From NCBI GenBank assembly GCA_947846985.1, contig CANTUZ010000012.1:20050135-20114134 (forward strand): DNA of 64,000 nt, in the 5' to 3' direction. The position numbers and the translations under genes were made by a program. Positions 48,400 through 60,043 of this stretch are shown one piece after another (position 1 is the first letter of the stretch; the number at the start of each line of letters is the position of its first letter). The stretch comes from Fratercula arctica (taxonomy: Eukaryota > Chordata > Aves > Charadriiformes > Alcidae). The notes beneath the pieces were generated by a model that saw only the letters and a program-made list of their open reading frames with translations, did not search any database and was not told the DNA's origin.

Positions 48400-50843
48400 G
48401 TCTCCGAACTGCCAAAATTGGATGTTTCAACATTTTGGTCTGCACTTCATAGCCTGAATATAATTGTGAAAGATCTGCCCACAAAATGTTTGACAAACTA
48501 TCATTTTTAGGACAGTTTAGCAAAGGTTGTAAGTGTCCCATTTATCACTTTCCAAAGTTTAAGTGAATACTGTTTTGTAAAAGGTGTATAATGGTCTTAA
48601 ATCTTCCTTTAAAGAAAGGTTTCTGTTGGGAGCTCAAGATAACGTTCTCTTTCTTTTTCTTTAAAGTCCTGAACTGTAATCTAATGTAATCTTTTGGTTG
48701 TTGATTGAGGGACAGAGGGAGGGGGAAACAACTTTGAAATAAATAATGAAGGTACAGTTGACCCTGACTATAAAGTTTAGCTGTTTAATAATATTGTTTG
48801 TATTATTAGACTAACTTTTAAAATTGGTTAAACTAAATAATAGAGACTCCTTTTTGTGACTCTTTGTCTATTGGAAGGTAGGTCTTTCCTTCATTTTTTT
48901 CTTAATGCTGGATTTCTGCAGTCATTAGTGATCTTGATTCTGTGTCAGTCTTGACCAAAGTGTCTTTAGGGTTAGAACAAGAAGAATCCGTTAAGATAGT
49001 TTAAACTGAAGCGGCTATTCAAAAGGGAGAAAAAAAATTCCTTAGAAATGCTATCTAAATGACCATTCCCCTAGGAAAAAAAATACCAAATGAAAAATCT
49101 TTGAGTAAAGATAGTAAATTCCATTTTGATTCTTGTTTTGCTTTTTATTTGTATGTTATTCAATTAGAATCTTCTTCCACTAGCAATAATCTGTGTTACT
49201 ATTTCCCTTATATTCAAATGCTTAAGACCGCTATACTTACCTTTCTTCTCTAGATTATTTTTTTGTTTTCATTTAATGTAACAATGTCATATAAACCATA
49301 ATCTCTCCTGGTGTAAAAACGGCAGACAGTTTGATCTAGAAGATACTATTGCCTTTAGTAATAGCATACTACATGGCTGCTAGGACTGACTAATGCATCG
49401 TTAAAAAGCATCCAAAGAATGAATTAGAATTGATAAAGAATATTTCCAAATTCTTCCAAAATAGTATTTCCTGTGTGATTTCTATAACTGTTTTTACAGG
49501 AAAAACTGCTTTAAATCTAGCTTAGATATTTAATTTTTATTTATTTAGTTTTTAATATCAGTATTCTGGGCAAAAAGAATCTCAAGAGTGATGTGTTTAG
49601 GATGGCTCCAGCTAATATTCCTGATGCCCTCGGTTGCTCCTCTGTGTGATATGTGCAAAGGTGACAGAGCAGCCTGTGAAGATGCAGTCCTCTGTGGATT
49701 CAGAGTGGCTTGTGTGTTCTTCCAGTTGCAACTAGTAGAAGAGCTGTACAAAGACTTACTTGAACTATTTAAGCATAACTTGCCTGGTTAAACAAGAACT
49801 GGAAATCCAGACTTGTTCATTCTCAACTGGACTTTTTGAAGTTGTGTGTAGGAAGGGTATATCAAATCCAGCTTTTTATGGCTTTGCTGTGAAATCAGGA
49901 AAACTTTTTATTTTAACCCAGCTTTAACTCTAATTCCTGTGTTAGCCTGAAAGAAAATTAAATTGTCTTGGTGCTGTGGTACTTGTACTTGGTACAAATA
50001 AATTCTGGAGTGATCAGTGAATGCTGGGCTGAGTGTCCATGTTTCGTGTTTTACAGAGCTCTAATATTTATGGTAAAAGTCAATTATTCATTAAAATGAC
50101 CCTTTACAGCTCTTGATTATTTTTCATTTATGCAATGTGAACTAGTGACAGAGCCCAGGCTCTGACACAGTATGGACGGGCCATGTGTACTGGAACCGAT
50201 CATCAGCTGCTCCGTTTGCTCCTTGGACTGGTTTCAGTATTGTAGAGAGGTGCGAGGCATCATTACCCAGAACCACGATGTTTTTTTCCGTTTCGTTCTC
50301 ATCTACTGATCTGATCACTCAGTGGACTGACAGCGTATCAGGTGATGGACTGGAATCAATAATCTCCCACCAGTTGTTAACATTTTGCATGCCATGTTGT
50401 AGACCTCAGTGTTTGGATTTTTTATTTTTCAGAGTGAAGTGTAAATTTAAATAGAAAAAATTCACAAGTAAAAAAGTCATGTGTGTCTGGCGTTGAGGAT
50501 GGGTCTCTGGCATGAGGAGGTACAGTGTCCTGGGATTCACATGAGCTCTGCTCAAATTGTGGCTTTTTTGTGGATAACCTTTTTTTTTTTTTATTGCTGT
50601 GATTGTTTCTGCTGATATGACTGTTACAAAGATAACTATGCATATGGTTGAGTCAAGGATATTTTTTTTCAATTTGACCAAAAGAAAGCTGTACTGGTAG
50701 AATTATAGCTTTACTACTTTAGCTAGCGGGGGTACAAATGACTCTTCTACTTCTCATCCGCTTATCTTCCCAGAGCAGCCAGTGTGAGAAGCAGAGTATC
50801 TTTATGTATGTCTCCTTCCTGCTGAAATCCTTAATGTTTTTAG
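48400..50843. other. Gene-free AT-rich non-coding block
   Basis: No gene was recognised. A minus-strand segment 49241-49307 has a good acceptor (TTTTTACACCAG) and a perfect donor (AAAG|GTAAGT) but stops in every frame, so at most it is a non-coding RNA exon. Confidence 0.45.
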
Positions 50844-50879
50844 GCTTTTTTTATTTTTTTTTTATTATTTTTTTTTTAA
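50844..50879. repeat. Poly-T tract (A-rich tail if read on the minus strand)
   Basis: About 36 bp of T with a few A interruptions. On the minus strand it is an A-rich tail starting ATTAAA, directly after the stop codon of a 156-codon open frame. Confidence 0.85.
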
Positions 50880-51351
50880 TTTAAACTATAGCTCTATGCA
50901 GTGGGCCATATCCAAGGCTGAACCAATGTAGGTAAAGGCTCAGGCTGAGGCAGAGCATTTCCCCTGCCCATACCCAGGCCCCCAGGCAGGGGCTGGGTTG
51001 TGTCAGCCCCCGAATATAAGCTATTCCTTGTAGTTTAGGCCCTTGAATTTTGGCAAGGAAGGGAGAGCCTGCAGGGGTGGGCGCCTCTGACCGTCCCTTG
51101 GGGTACGGGTTGGGTGCCTGTCTGTCCCGCTCCCAGCCCACATGGGAAGCAGCACCTGCAGGAGCCTTTTGAAAGGGGAGAAAGTAGGGATTTAACTGGG
51201 AAGGGTGATCCCTGCTACAGCTCTTGATTATCAGTGTTAATTGTGCTATTGATCTAAAAATAACAAGTAATAGGATGGTGCTATAGCGGTGGCACCATAG
51301 CTGGTGTGTAGCATATTGGACAGGAGTTTCTCTCTGAACTCTATTGTTCAT
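50880..51351 (-). other. Possible retroposed segment: 156-codon open frame abutting an A-rich tail
   Basis: The minus strand is open from 51351 to a TAA at about 50881, and ATTAAA plus a long A-rich run follows at once. An ORF or transcript end joined to an A tail is a retrocopy hallmark. I recognise no protein domain, and I found no target-site duplication matching the sequence beyond the tail. Chance juxtaposition of a GC-richer patch with a T tract is equally possible. Confidence 0.15.
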
Positions 51352-54341
51352 CTTTTAATTTAAATGTCCTTTATTAAGGAATACATTGCAATCTTCTTCC
51401 AGCATTGAAGATCCTCTTAAATTCTAGAGGAGCCACTGTAAGTTGTGTTGGGATCTTTAGTACAGCTGTTAAGTTGGTGGAAGCTGTCAGCCGCACAGTT
51501 TGGAACTTTTTTGGTGGAGTACAAACCTTGAAAGCATTCTGCATGCACAGCTCAAAATATTAACTCTACTCCTAGGAAAGCGTAGATGAGGATGGTGAAG
51601 TTGCCAGCTGTCATTTTATTTTGATATTTATTTATTTCTTTTAAGTTACCCTATTGTCATCGTGCAAGTGTAGCAGTGGGTGGAATGGTGGCTTGTTTTT
51701 AGCCGCTGATTGGTGTCAGGGCTGCATCTGGAGTTTTAAAATAGTCTGCCCAATGTTGACAGAAAGATTTTTACCCATCGCAACAATCTGACATACTTTT
51801 AAACATGGCTTGTATTTTCTGTCATGTCACATCTGTGAGAACAGATCCTGGGTTATTGTATCACAATTAGGCAGGTGTATTGTGGCCATTAGATTACCTT
51901 TTTGAGATCTACCATGGGTGTAATGTGAAATTTTGCTCTAAAGACTAATAAATATCAATGCTTCCATTATTACCAACACCATTTGCATTTTCTGCATCTC
52001 AAAAAGTCTCAAGATGAGAATTCTGTAATAAGAATTAGAGGTTAGAGGTTTGGGGAAATTAAGGAAATGCTAAAATAACAACAATATAAGGGTAGAGGAG
52101 TTTAAAAGCCTTCTTTCTTAAGGAAATGAGGCTTGTAGGACTGCACTGTTGGTGTGTCTTAATAACTCCTGAGGTTGCTGGCCGACTTAGCAAAATCTGA
52201 CAGGTGGAGAGATACCTCTAAGGTACTGAGTTTCTAGAAGTTTTGTAAGAATAAGAGTCTGGAGAGAAAACAGAGATGCATTTGTACCCCAGCTGTGGGA
52301 AGGGCTGCAGGGTGAGCTCAGTTATATGATTAGAGCTCACAGAATTGTCAAAAAGGAGCCCTGCTAAGACTACTGCTGGACAAGTTTTCCCCTTATCTTG
52401 CTCTCTGTTTTGATGTCTCCAGGGAATATCCCAACCTGAGACAAGGAGCAGCAGGGAAGCAGCTTGTGTGGGGCAAAGATGTCCAGTAAGGGAGAAAGGA
52501 TGCTATGAATCAATCCCAAATTCAGGAATATGATGCTGAACCTTTTAATATCGGTTTTGGCTGATGCCTCACCTATTGCATCACTTCTGGTATGATTTTG
52601 AGCTTATGTGGTTCTCCTGGCTCATTCCCAGTGGGTCACATTGGACTGAGTTGGGAAAAGGCCTGTGTTGGAAACCTTTTTTAATGGCAATTGTTACAGT
52701 CTAGTCTGCAGTGCTGCTGAAGGTGCTACGGAGCAGAGCTGTGCTGCCCACCCCTGCCACTGTTTCATCCCTGAGTGGTGCTACCTGAAAGTGCCAGATT
52801 CAACAGCAGGGGCTGTCTGGGAAAGTTCAGCTTTCCGCTTCTGTATGAAAATCTATCAGGTAGTTTATTATCCTTAATTTTCCTCTCTTGCTTGCTTTTA
52901 TTAAAATAGGAATCATGAAATGACTGCCACAGTGTATTTCATAAGTCTCAGCTCCTTAATAGATCCCCATGTAATTTTGATACACATCCTCTTGGGTCTG
53001 GCAACTATAAAACAACTGCTATAGCTTTCACTGCGGCAGCTTTCTGCAGAATCTGTTTCATAAAATGGCCCGTTAAAGGTCTTCAAATATTTCCCTATTG
53101 TTGCAGGCTTCCAAGATACCACCCTGAATGGCTTATTATACTTCTGCTCTTTCTTACGCTCCTTAAACAGTGTATTTTTTTTATTAGGTCTTGTTCCTCA
53201 AGGACAGACTTGCTGTACTAGACTTGTTACAATTTTAATAGACTTTCCTGTCACTTAGTCTTGTACATGGGCCATGGAACTTCAGGAATCTCTGAGACTT
53301 AATGTTATTTAAAAAGTGCCTCCTGCTTCTTCTCTAATTAATTGCAATCAGAAAGGCTAGTTGGTGGACACATGGTGTCGCAGCTTCTGTGAAATACTGC
53401 CTGATGGCTATAAACATTGCCATATGTTCTCTGTGAAATATTGCCATAATCGCTGGCAACAGGAACAGCTGATAGGGGATGAAGGATTGGTTCTCTTCTC
53501 CTTTTTCGGCTTTACTTTCAAAATCTGTAAAGCACTTCCTGATCACCTTAATGGTTTTTTTAGTTGCTGCTACTTATAGTGGGTTTATTTTCTTCTAAAA
53601 TGTTATTTCAATAACTTTTATCTTTCATGTTACAGCTGCTAGCAGTTGCTTTGCATACCATGTCCATTTGCTAAACCTACTACTTAATCAAAGTAGGCAG
53701 TTAGAGGGAGTTTTTTCCCCAAATTAAACAGATAATTTTCTTCTTATAAAGCTAAGTAGTTCAAAAATTAATAAGAACTCTCAAAAGCTTGACAGTTAAT
53801 GAACTACAAGTTTTCATCTAATGAGAAAGTTTCTGTTCTTCACTGTAACACAGGTAGAAGGACAATTTTGGGGCTGAGCTGCTGCTTACAAACTCTTTTG
53901 ATTATGAAAATGTGAAAGGTCTTCAAAGGTGTGATCTTAATTGATGTTAGATTTTTTTCATCCTTTCATCATCAAAGGGGTATCTGTTGCAGTTTGTGGT
54001 AACATCCAGCAATGTTAGTATGTAACATTAATTCCTCTGCTGACATAACTTCATTACACTATAGCAGTAGCCTAGTAAGAAATATAATCTTTTAGTAAAA
54101 CAGAGTATTTCAGGTTGTTCATCAGTGTTTCCAAAAAGCTTTCCTTTGTACATTTTGCCTCTGACATTAAGTTTTTAACACTTTGGCCTCCATTATAAGG
54201 AGACCATTCATTAGAAGCAGCAATCCTCCAATTACTTCAACACAGCTAGAAGCCCCAAAAGACTGCTTTCACAGTAAGTGTGATTCAATAAGAGAAAGGC
54301 AGTGCATTAAGCATGTAAAGTGTTTTTGTGTCTCTGGTTAG
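51352..54341. other. Gene-free AT-rich, CpG-poor block
   Basis: Nothing recognisable on either strand. Confidence 0.5.
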
Positions 54342-54362
54342 AAGCATAGGGCTCTCATGGAG
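54342..54362 (+). other. Candidate 21-nt microexon
   Basis: TTTTTGTGTCTCTGGTTAG ends at 54341 and ATGGAG|GTAAGC follows 54362. The 21 nt encode KHRALME in phase 0-0. Both splice sites are near consensus, and 21 nt is within the usual 3-27 nt range of neural microexons. Such matches also arise by chance. Confidence 0.2.
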
Positions 54363-55198
54363 GTAAGCAAACAGGATTGATTCTGCTCCTTTTATTAGAA
54401 TTGGTTTCTTTTAAGCACTGCTTTTCTGTCTCAAATTACTAATTCTAATAGGGTACTTGCTAGCTCTGAGAAAAATTTAGTTTTATTAAAGCAACAAATG
54501 GTTTTACGTGCCCCTCTGTACTTTGGGAGTTGTGGGCTATTGAAGCAAGTTCTGTCTTACATGTGCAGCTCAGGCTATTAAACTGTACACAGGTGATTGA
54601 TCTCTTTAATAAAACCCTGTTCTTTAGTAAGGAAAGAGTGATAAAGATAAACAAATGTACTTGTTTGTCCAGTGCTTTGGAGATTACGGTAACATGAGGA
54701 CATCAAGAATGCCATTTTAATGAATAAGGTAGATGAAACACATCAATTTGGACTTCATTTTAAGCATGTCTGGAAACCAATATGCTTTAAGTTAATTTGA
54801 TTCATGCTTTTCATTTGTTTGTAACACCACATGCATTTTAACAGAAAACGTTTCATACTTAAGCAAAGGAAAGATCTGGCAGGTAGAAGATTCTGGCACT
54901 TTCTGCATGAGGATTGAGCAAGTCGGGAACTACGACTGCGAATCCGCTCTCCTGTGGCTCATTGTGGCTCTGGCCCCTGCCGTGTTTCGAAGGACACATG
55001 TCACGAGCATGCCTGAAGGGGGCTGACTGCGGAGCCAGTGTGGTGTGAGGGATAGCTGGGGAGCTGCTCTGAAAATACAGGGCTATACACATCACTACAG
55101 CCCTAATGCCAAAAATTCTCTGCTGTGCATGTATTGCGTTTGATTGTTCATTCATACTGATGTTTTTCAGGAATAACTCTGCTGATGTCAATAGTTCT

Positions 55199-55227
55199 GA
55201 TTTTTATTTTATTTATTTTTTTTTTTT
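55199..55227. repeat. T-rich tract
   Basis: T runs with A interruptions, AATAAA-like on the minus strand. Confidence 0.9.
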
Positions 55228-55437
55228 AAGAAAAGTGAGAGAGGAGGGAATCAAGCCCTCATTTCTTTTGCTATCCACTAAAAAGCATTCTTTCCATGGC
55301 AACCCTTGTTTCCATGGTACATGCTGTATTGCCCTTCAGAGAAGCTTTATTAAGAGACACATATACACACGCATGCTGTCATGTGAATGTGGTTGCATTT
55401 TATAGCACTCTAAAGGAAAACTACAGTAAAATGTCAC

Positions 55438-55452
55438 TTTTTTTTTTTTTTA
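55438..55452. repeat. Poly-T tract
   Basis: Fifteen T. Confidence 0.95.
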
Positions 55453-56898
55453 AGTTGTAGTGCTTTTTCATTATACAATGTGATGAAGGATTATTGCTGC
55501 CACTGCTTGGCAGTGTCATGGGAATGCCATAAAACATGGTTCTTTCTACTACTGTTAGAAGGGTATTCTTCAAACTGCTGTATTTACCAGTACATTAAGA
55601 TCATTGTTTTCTAAACTCTCTTTGGGTGTAAGTTGGCATACAACGTAATCAAACTGCTTTTGCAACTTTAGAAATAAATATATAATAAAGGTTTTCTACT
55701 CTTAGGTTCATCATGGGAAATAATAGAGATGTTAGCAAATTCAAAGTGTTATCTTCCATTCTAAAAAAGAAAAAGTGAACCCACAGAAATTTGCGGCTTC
55801 TTCTCCATAATAACACCTATTAGAAGCTACTTTGAGTATTTAAAATTAGCCAAATTTACAAAAGCAAGGCACTGTACCGTCCTTTCTGACTATAAATATG
55901 CAGGTCTAAAACTATTTAAAGCTGTATCATTACTTTTATCTTGAGACAGTTCATTATAATCACCCTTTTAGACTCTTCTACCTACTGTTATTAAGAGCTG
56001 AAAAGGTTGCTTATACGAAGTGTGGTATCAGTCTTTCTCCAGATAGCCTAATGCATCTGGGAAGTATGTGTTAATGTGACTTATACAGCAATATATAAAA
56101 ACTTCTCTGAGTTTTGGAGAGCTGCTTCATGTGCTGTAGTTCTCTGGGACTGTAGTCTGAAGTAACTGCAGTTATATTTTTGAATCTGTTTAGTGTCTGC
56201 TTTTCAACAATTCTGTTCCAAACCTTGATTAGAAGATCCACAGAAAGTGGAGTAAACCTAAAAATATACCTATTTTCAAATGAGATTTCTGCCTCATATT
56301 AAAAGTTGTTCATTTCAAAGATAACCCTGATAAAATCCTTGCAAGAAAGTTGGTGTGAGTCCTCTATGCAAAAGGAACTTTGTCTGTGGCCTGAGTTTGC
56401 AAAGGTAGAATACTCCTTTTCAGGCACCTGCCCTGGTGCTTATTTCCCTCATTTGGCCACTGAAGTTACAATTAGGAAAGTAATATTTCAGTTGACATGG
56501 GGGAAAAGAAATACATCAAAAACTTAGAGAGAGTTTTAAGGATTTGCCACATGAGTGAAGGAATGCAGCTAACAATACCCTGATGGCGATGATGAAATGT
56601 GTCAGGAGCTTATTCTGAGGACCTACATGTTACCTTTAAAGCTTACTTTATGAGTCAGTAGACTGAGAGTTTATATACAAATTAGAGGCTTTTATTTTGC
56701 TTTCAGATGTGATGACTGTCCTCTCATCAGGAACAGAATCCCTTAGCAGAGGTTTTGTTAACAGCTCTTGGTGAGAATTGTGCTTTACTTTTAAATTACT
56801 TTTTTTTTTTTAATACAATGAAAAGTGCCATTTTAATGAACAATTTATTCCCTTTTGCAGTATATCCATAAAATACTGTCCATAAAATTAAGACAAGA

Positions 56899-56923
56899 TT
56901 TTTTTTTTTTTTTTTTTTTTTTT
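56899..56923. repeat. Poly-T tract
   Basis: Twenty-five uninterrupted T, the longest homopolymer in the window. Confidence 0.95.
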
Positions 56924-57573
56924 AAAAATCACTGAATGTGTCTGTAGTTGTACTCTTTGCAGTATGACTCTGTAGCGGTGTGGTGCACGGATGAGCCATA
57001 GAAATCTGTGATAAAGCCCTTAACCATAATGCCATGTTAAATTTTACTTTTGGTTTTGTGAAATCTAGGCTGACTGTCCCAACTGATCAAAGGAGAGTAG
57101 ATTATTCTAATAGTCCTTACTGCTGGTAATGTAGAAGTCAGATGCATAACAAGCAATGTTCCTACCCAGCTCCTCAGAAGGAGAAAATTATTTTGCTTTT
57201 CATTTTCTTAGTGCTGTACAGTCCTCTCTTGTGAATGAATTATTTGCCTGCTCTGTGCTATCCTGGGATGGATCAACTAATACCAGAGCATTGTGGTGTT
57301 GTCGATAACCACTGGGTCACTGCCAAGGCAACTTGGGGCAGGGTGCAGGAGAGAGCTGTCAAGGAGCAGCCAGGCTGGGAGACTGCTGTACTTTGTGTTC
57401 CTCAGGATCTTGCTGTAATAGAGTGCAGGATAGTTTTGTAAAATTGCACTGCACTGTTACGGCTGCTCCTCTTCATAGGGCTGCACAGGTCGGTAACCCA
57501 GGCCTCCTGCCTGAGGTGCACAGACCAGCTCCCTGCCTCAGTGTGTCTGGCCTCCCACAAAATGCCCAAATGC

Positions 57574-58092
57574 CACATAGAATCCTAGCATTGTCTAGGT
57601 TTGAAGGGACCTTTAAGATCATCAAGTCCAACCATCAACCTAATGCTGCCAAAACCACCACTAAACCATGTCTCAAAGCCCCATGTCTATCTGTCTAATT
57701 TTTAAATACCTCCAGGGATGGTGACTCCACCACTTCCCTGGGCAGCCTGTTCCAATGCTTGATAACCCTTTTGGTGAAGAAATTTTTCCTAATATCCAAT
57801 CTAAACCTTCCCTGGTGCAACTTGAGGCCATTTCCTCTTGTCCTATCACCTGTTACTTGGGAGAAGAGACTGACCCTGACCTCACTTCAACCTCCTTTCA
57901 GGTAGTTGTAGAGGGCGATAAGGTCTCCCCTCAGCCTCCTTTTCTCCAGGCTAAACAACCCCAGTTCCTTCAGCTGCTCCTGATAAGACTTGTTCTCCAG
58001 CCCCCTCACCAGCCGCCTTGCCCTTCTCTGGACTTGCTCCAGAATCTCGGTGTCTTTTTTGTAGTGAGGGACCCAAAACAGAACACAGTATT
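57574..58092 (-). mobile_element. CR1 LINE 3' end, 5'-truncated, minus strand
   Basis: This is a second CR1 copy, inverted relative to the first. Reading the plus strand, it opens with the reverse complement of the CR1 terminal octamer (CATAGAATCC at 57574). It then runs through GAAGGGACCTTTAAGATCATC (57602-57622), TCCAACCATCAACCTAATGC (57627-57646), GGGCAGCCTGTTCCAATGCT (57740-57759), GGTCTCCCCTCAGCCTCC (57921-57938) and GACCCAAAACAGAACACAGT (58070-58089). That order is the CR1 3' region in antisense. It is about 520 bp, longer and from a different subfamily than the copy at 1393-1654, judging by its distinct internal sequence. A 167-codon open stretch on the plus strand here is antisense to the element and is not a gene. 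No clear target duplication was found. Confidence 0.95.
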
Positions 58093-58550
58093 GCTTGCTT
58101 CTCTCTGGGGACTCCTCTGTGTCTGCAGGGGGATGGAGAGCCTGACAAGGCCCAGTCCTGCCTCCAAAACCTGGGGCAAGCCCCGTGCGGTGGGCCTGCT
58201 GCAGTGGGCTGCGGCTGGCTCCAGGCCTGCCTCAGAGGGCCGGGGTGTGCTTGCCTGATTTACACAGACCCTGACATTCGCTCTGGGCTGTTTGTGACAG
58301 TGCTCAGAATTTCTGGGCAGAAGTATTTCTAATACCTGTAGCACTTGTGGAGAAAAATTCCACCCCCCTTCCTTCTCCTCTGGCTCCCTGAGGGCCCAGC
58401 CCTGTGAGGTGGCCAGGCCAGGCAGGGCTGGTGGCCCAGGGGAGGGCCTTCTGGCTCTGTGAGACCCCGCAGAGGCCACGTTGGGCCCTGTGTTCAGTCT
58501 GGGACCACCTCCACCCTCTTGTTTCCCTCTTCACTCATAGTGATTTTTAA
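58093..58550. other. GC-rich unique flank of the minus-strand CR1
   Basis: A GC-rich stretch (CTGGGGCAAGCCCCGTG-type words) follows the truncated 5' end of the CR1. Both strands stay open for long stretches because stops are rare in such composition. No motif was recognised and CpG is only modest. Confidence 0.4.
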
Positions 58551-60016
58551 ACAACACGGAGCTTGGAAATGAGAAACATAAGACCTCCTGCCCATATGGT
58601 AGGTGCCTGAGAAACATAGAGCGCACACACACTTCTTGCTTAAGGTAACTTTTCGCCAAGTAGACAGAATTCCTCAGGATTGTAACTAAATCCTCATACA
58701 GTGTAATTAAAGTGATAAATGCTATTCAAGCAGCTCATTATAAGCACAGTGCCTGGATGGGGGCAGGTGTCCAGTTCAGCCGAGCAGGCCTGAGGACCAG
58801 CCAGGGTCTCTGCCCTAGGCCCGCCATGGTGGCGGGGGACCACCTGTGGGGAAGGGGCCTCTCTTGCTTCAGCAGCAGCAACATATCCGATTCCACAGAC
58901 TAATAGTGCCCTAATAACAACTGAAAACATGTTTTATGGTGGATGTTGATAACTAAATGCTTATCCCATATATAGGAATTCAAATAATTGGAAATTCTTA
59001 TAGCCTGGCTCCAGTTGAGACTGCTGGAGGATACCTTGATATTGAAGGCTAAAATCAATAGAGTGTGTTTTAGTTATTTTTCAGATGTCTGTTGTATGTT
59101 TAATACAGTATATTTGTATTGTGGGCTCTCATTCCTGTAAATCTGAGGTCTCTCTTTCTTGAATGAATGAGGAGATAAGCAATTGAATTTGAAAGATACT
59201 TTATGCAACAGAAAAGCAATTTCGTTTCTGGTTATCAAAGGGCAAGAAGCAAACTAGCAATTGAATGCTCAATATTTATAACCCTTATGTTGCCAGTCTG
59301 CCCTGCGCCTCTGAGGATCTCAGATTTTGGCCATGCTTCCAGGGTCCTGTGCTCGACTGGGCGACCGTTCCCCAGCTGAGCAAGCTGCCATGGTGTCGGG
59401 GTGGCTCTTGGCATCCGTGGAAAAGTTTCAGGATATGTTCCTCATGTTTCCCACTTGATTTTTCTGAAAGACAATAATTAACAGCAACAGAGGGCACATC
59501 TAGGACCCGTTATGCCTCTGGAGGTAGAGCAGCATGGTTCAGGCTAGTGCCAAGCACCCAGCGGTGATCTCCTTGTTTTGCAGTGTCTCTCTCTTGAGAG
59601 CAGTGGTGGCTCTTCTCTGCCAGTGGCTCCTCCAGCTGCCCGGTGCTGGGGTGGGAACAGAGGAGTCATCAGTTGTTACCATTATTTATATAGCATCATA
59701 AACCTCTGTGGAAAGTCATTGGTAGCTTGTGAAAATGAATGTGTCTGGATTTGGCACAGATGTTGTGTTTATGCCTGTAGCGTTTTAGTGCCATTGACTT
59801 CGTAGTTTTGGGAGATGTGTGAAAAAAGAGTTAAAAGGCTACGCAGGAAGCAGTTTGTCTACCTGGCTGTGTGTGTCTTCGTTCATGATGGTGTAACTCA
59901 GCTGTGGTCTTCAGTAGCATCTTCCTTCTGAGAAGGCTGTGACTGACTGTCATTATTAACTGACTACACATAATTTGTTTTAAAACATAATTATAGGTAG
60001 TTTATAGCTTTTTAAT

Positions 60017-60043
60017 AAAAACAAAACAAAACAAAAACAAAAC
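60017..60043. repeat. (CAAAA)n microsatellite
   Basis: Four to five CAAAA units, the last slightly altered. Confidence 0.9.

Larger units (their letters stand above)
54363..57573. other. Gene-free AT-rich block with several T tracts
   Basis: Contains T-rich tracts at 55199-55227, 55438-55452, 56800-56811 and 56899-56923. No gene was recognised. A C/D-box-like arrangement near 56585-56663 lacks a terminal stem. Confidence 0.5.

Noticed and set aside
57755..58258. 167-codon plus-strand open frame
   Set aside because: Most of it reads through the antisense of the minus-strand CR1 element, so it is repeat DNA and not a gene.
58006..58479. 157-codon minus-strand open frame
   Set aside because: It overlaps the CR1 5' edge and continues through GC-rich DNA where stops are rare; the composition is not protein-like and no motif is seen.
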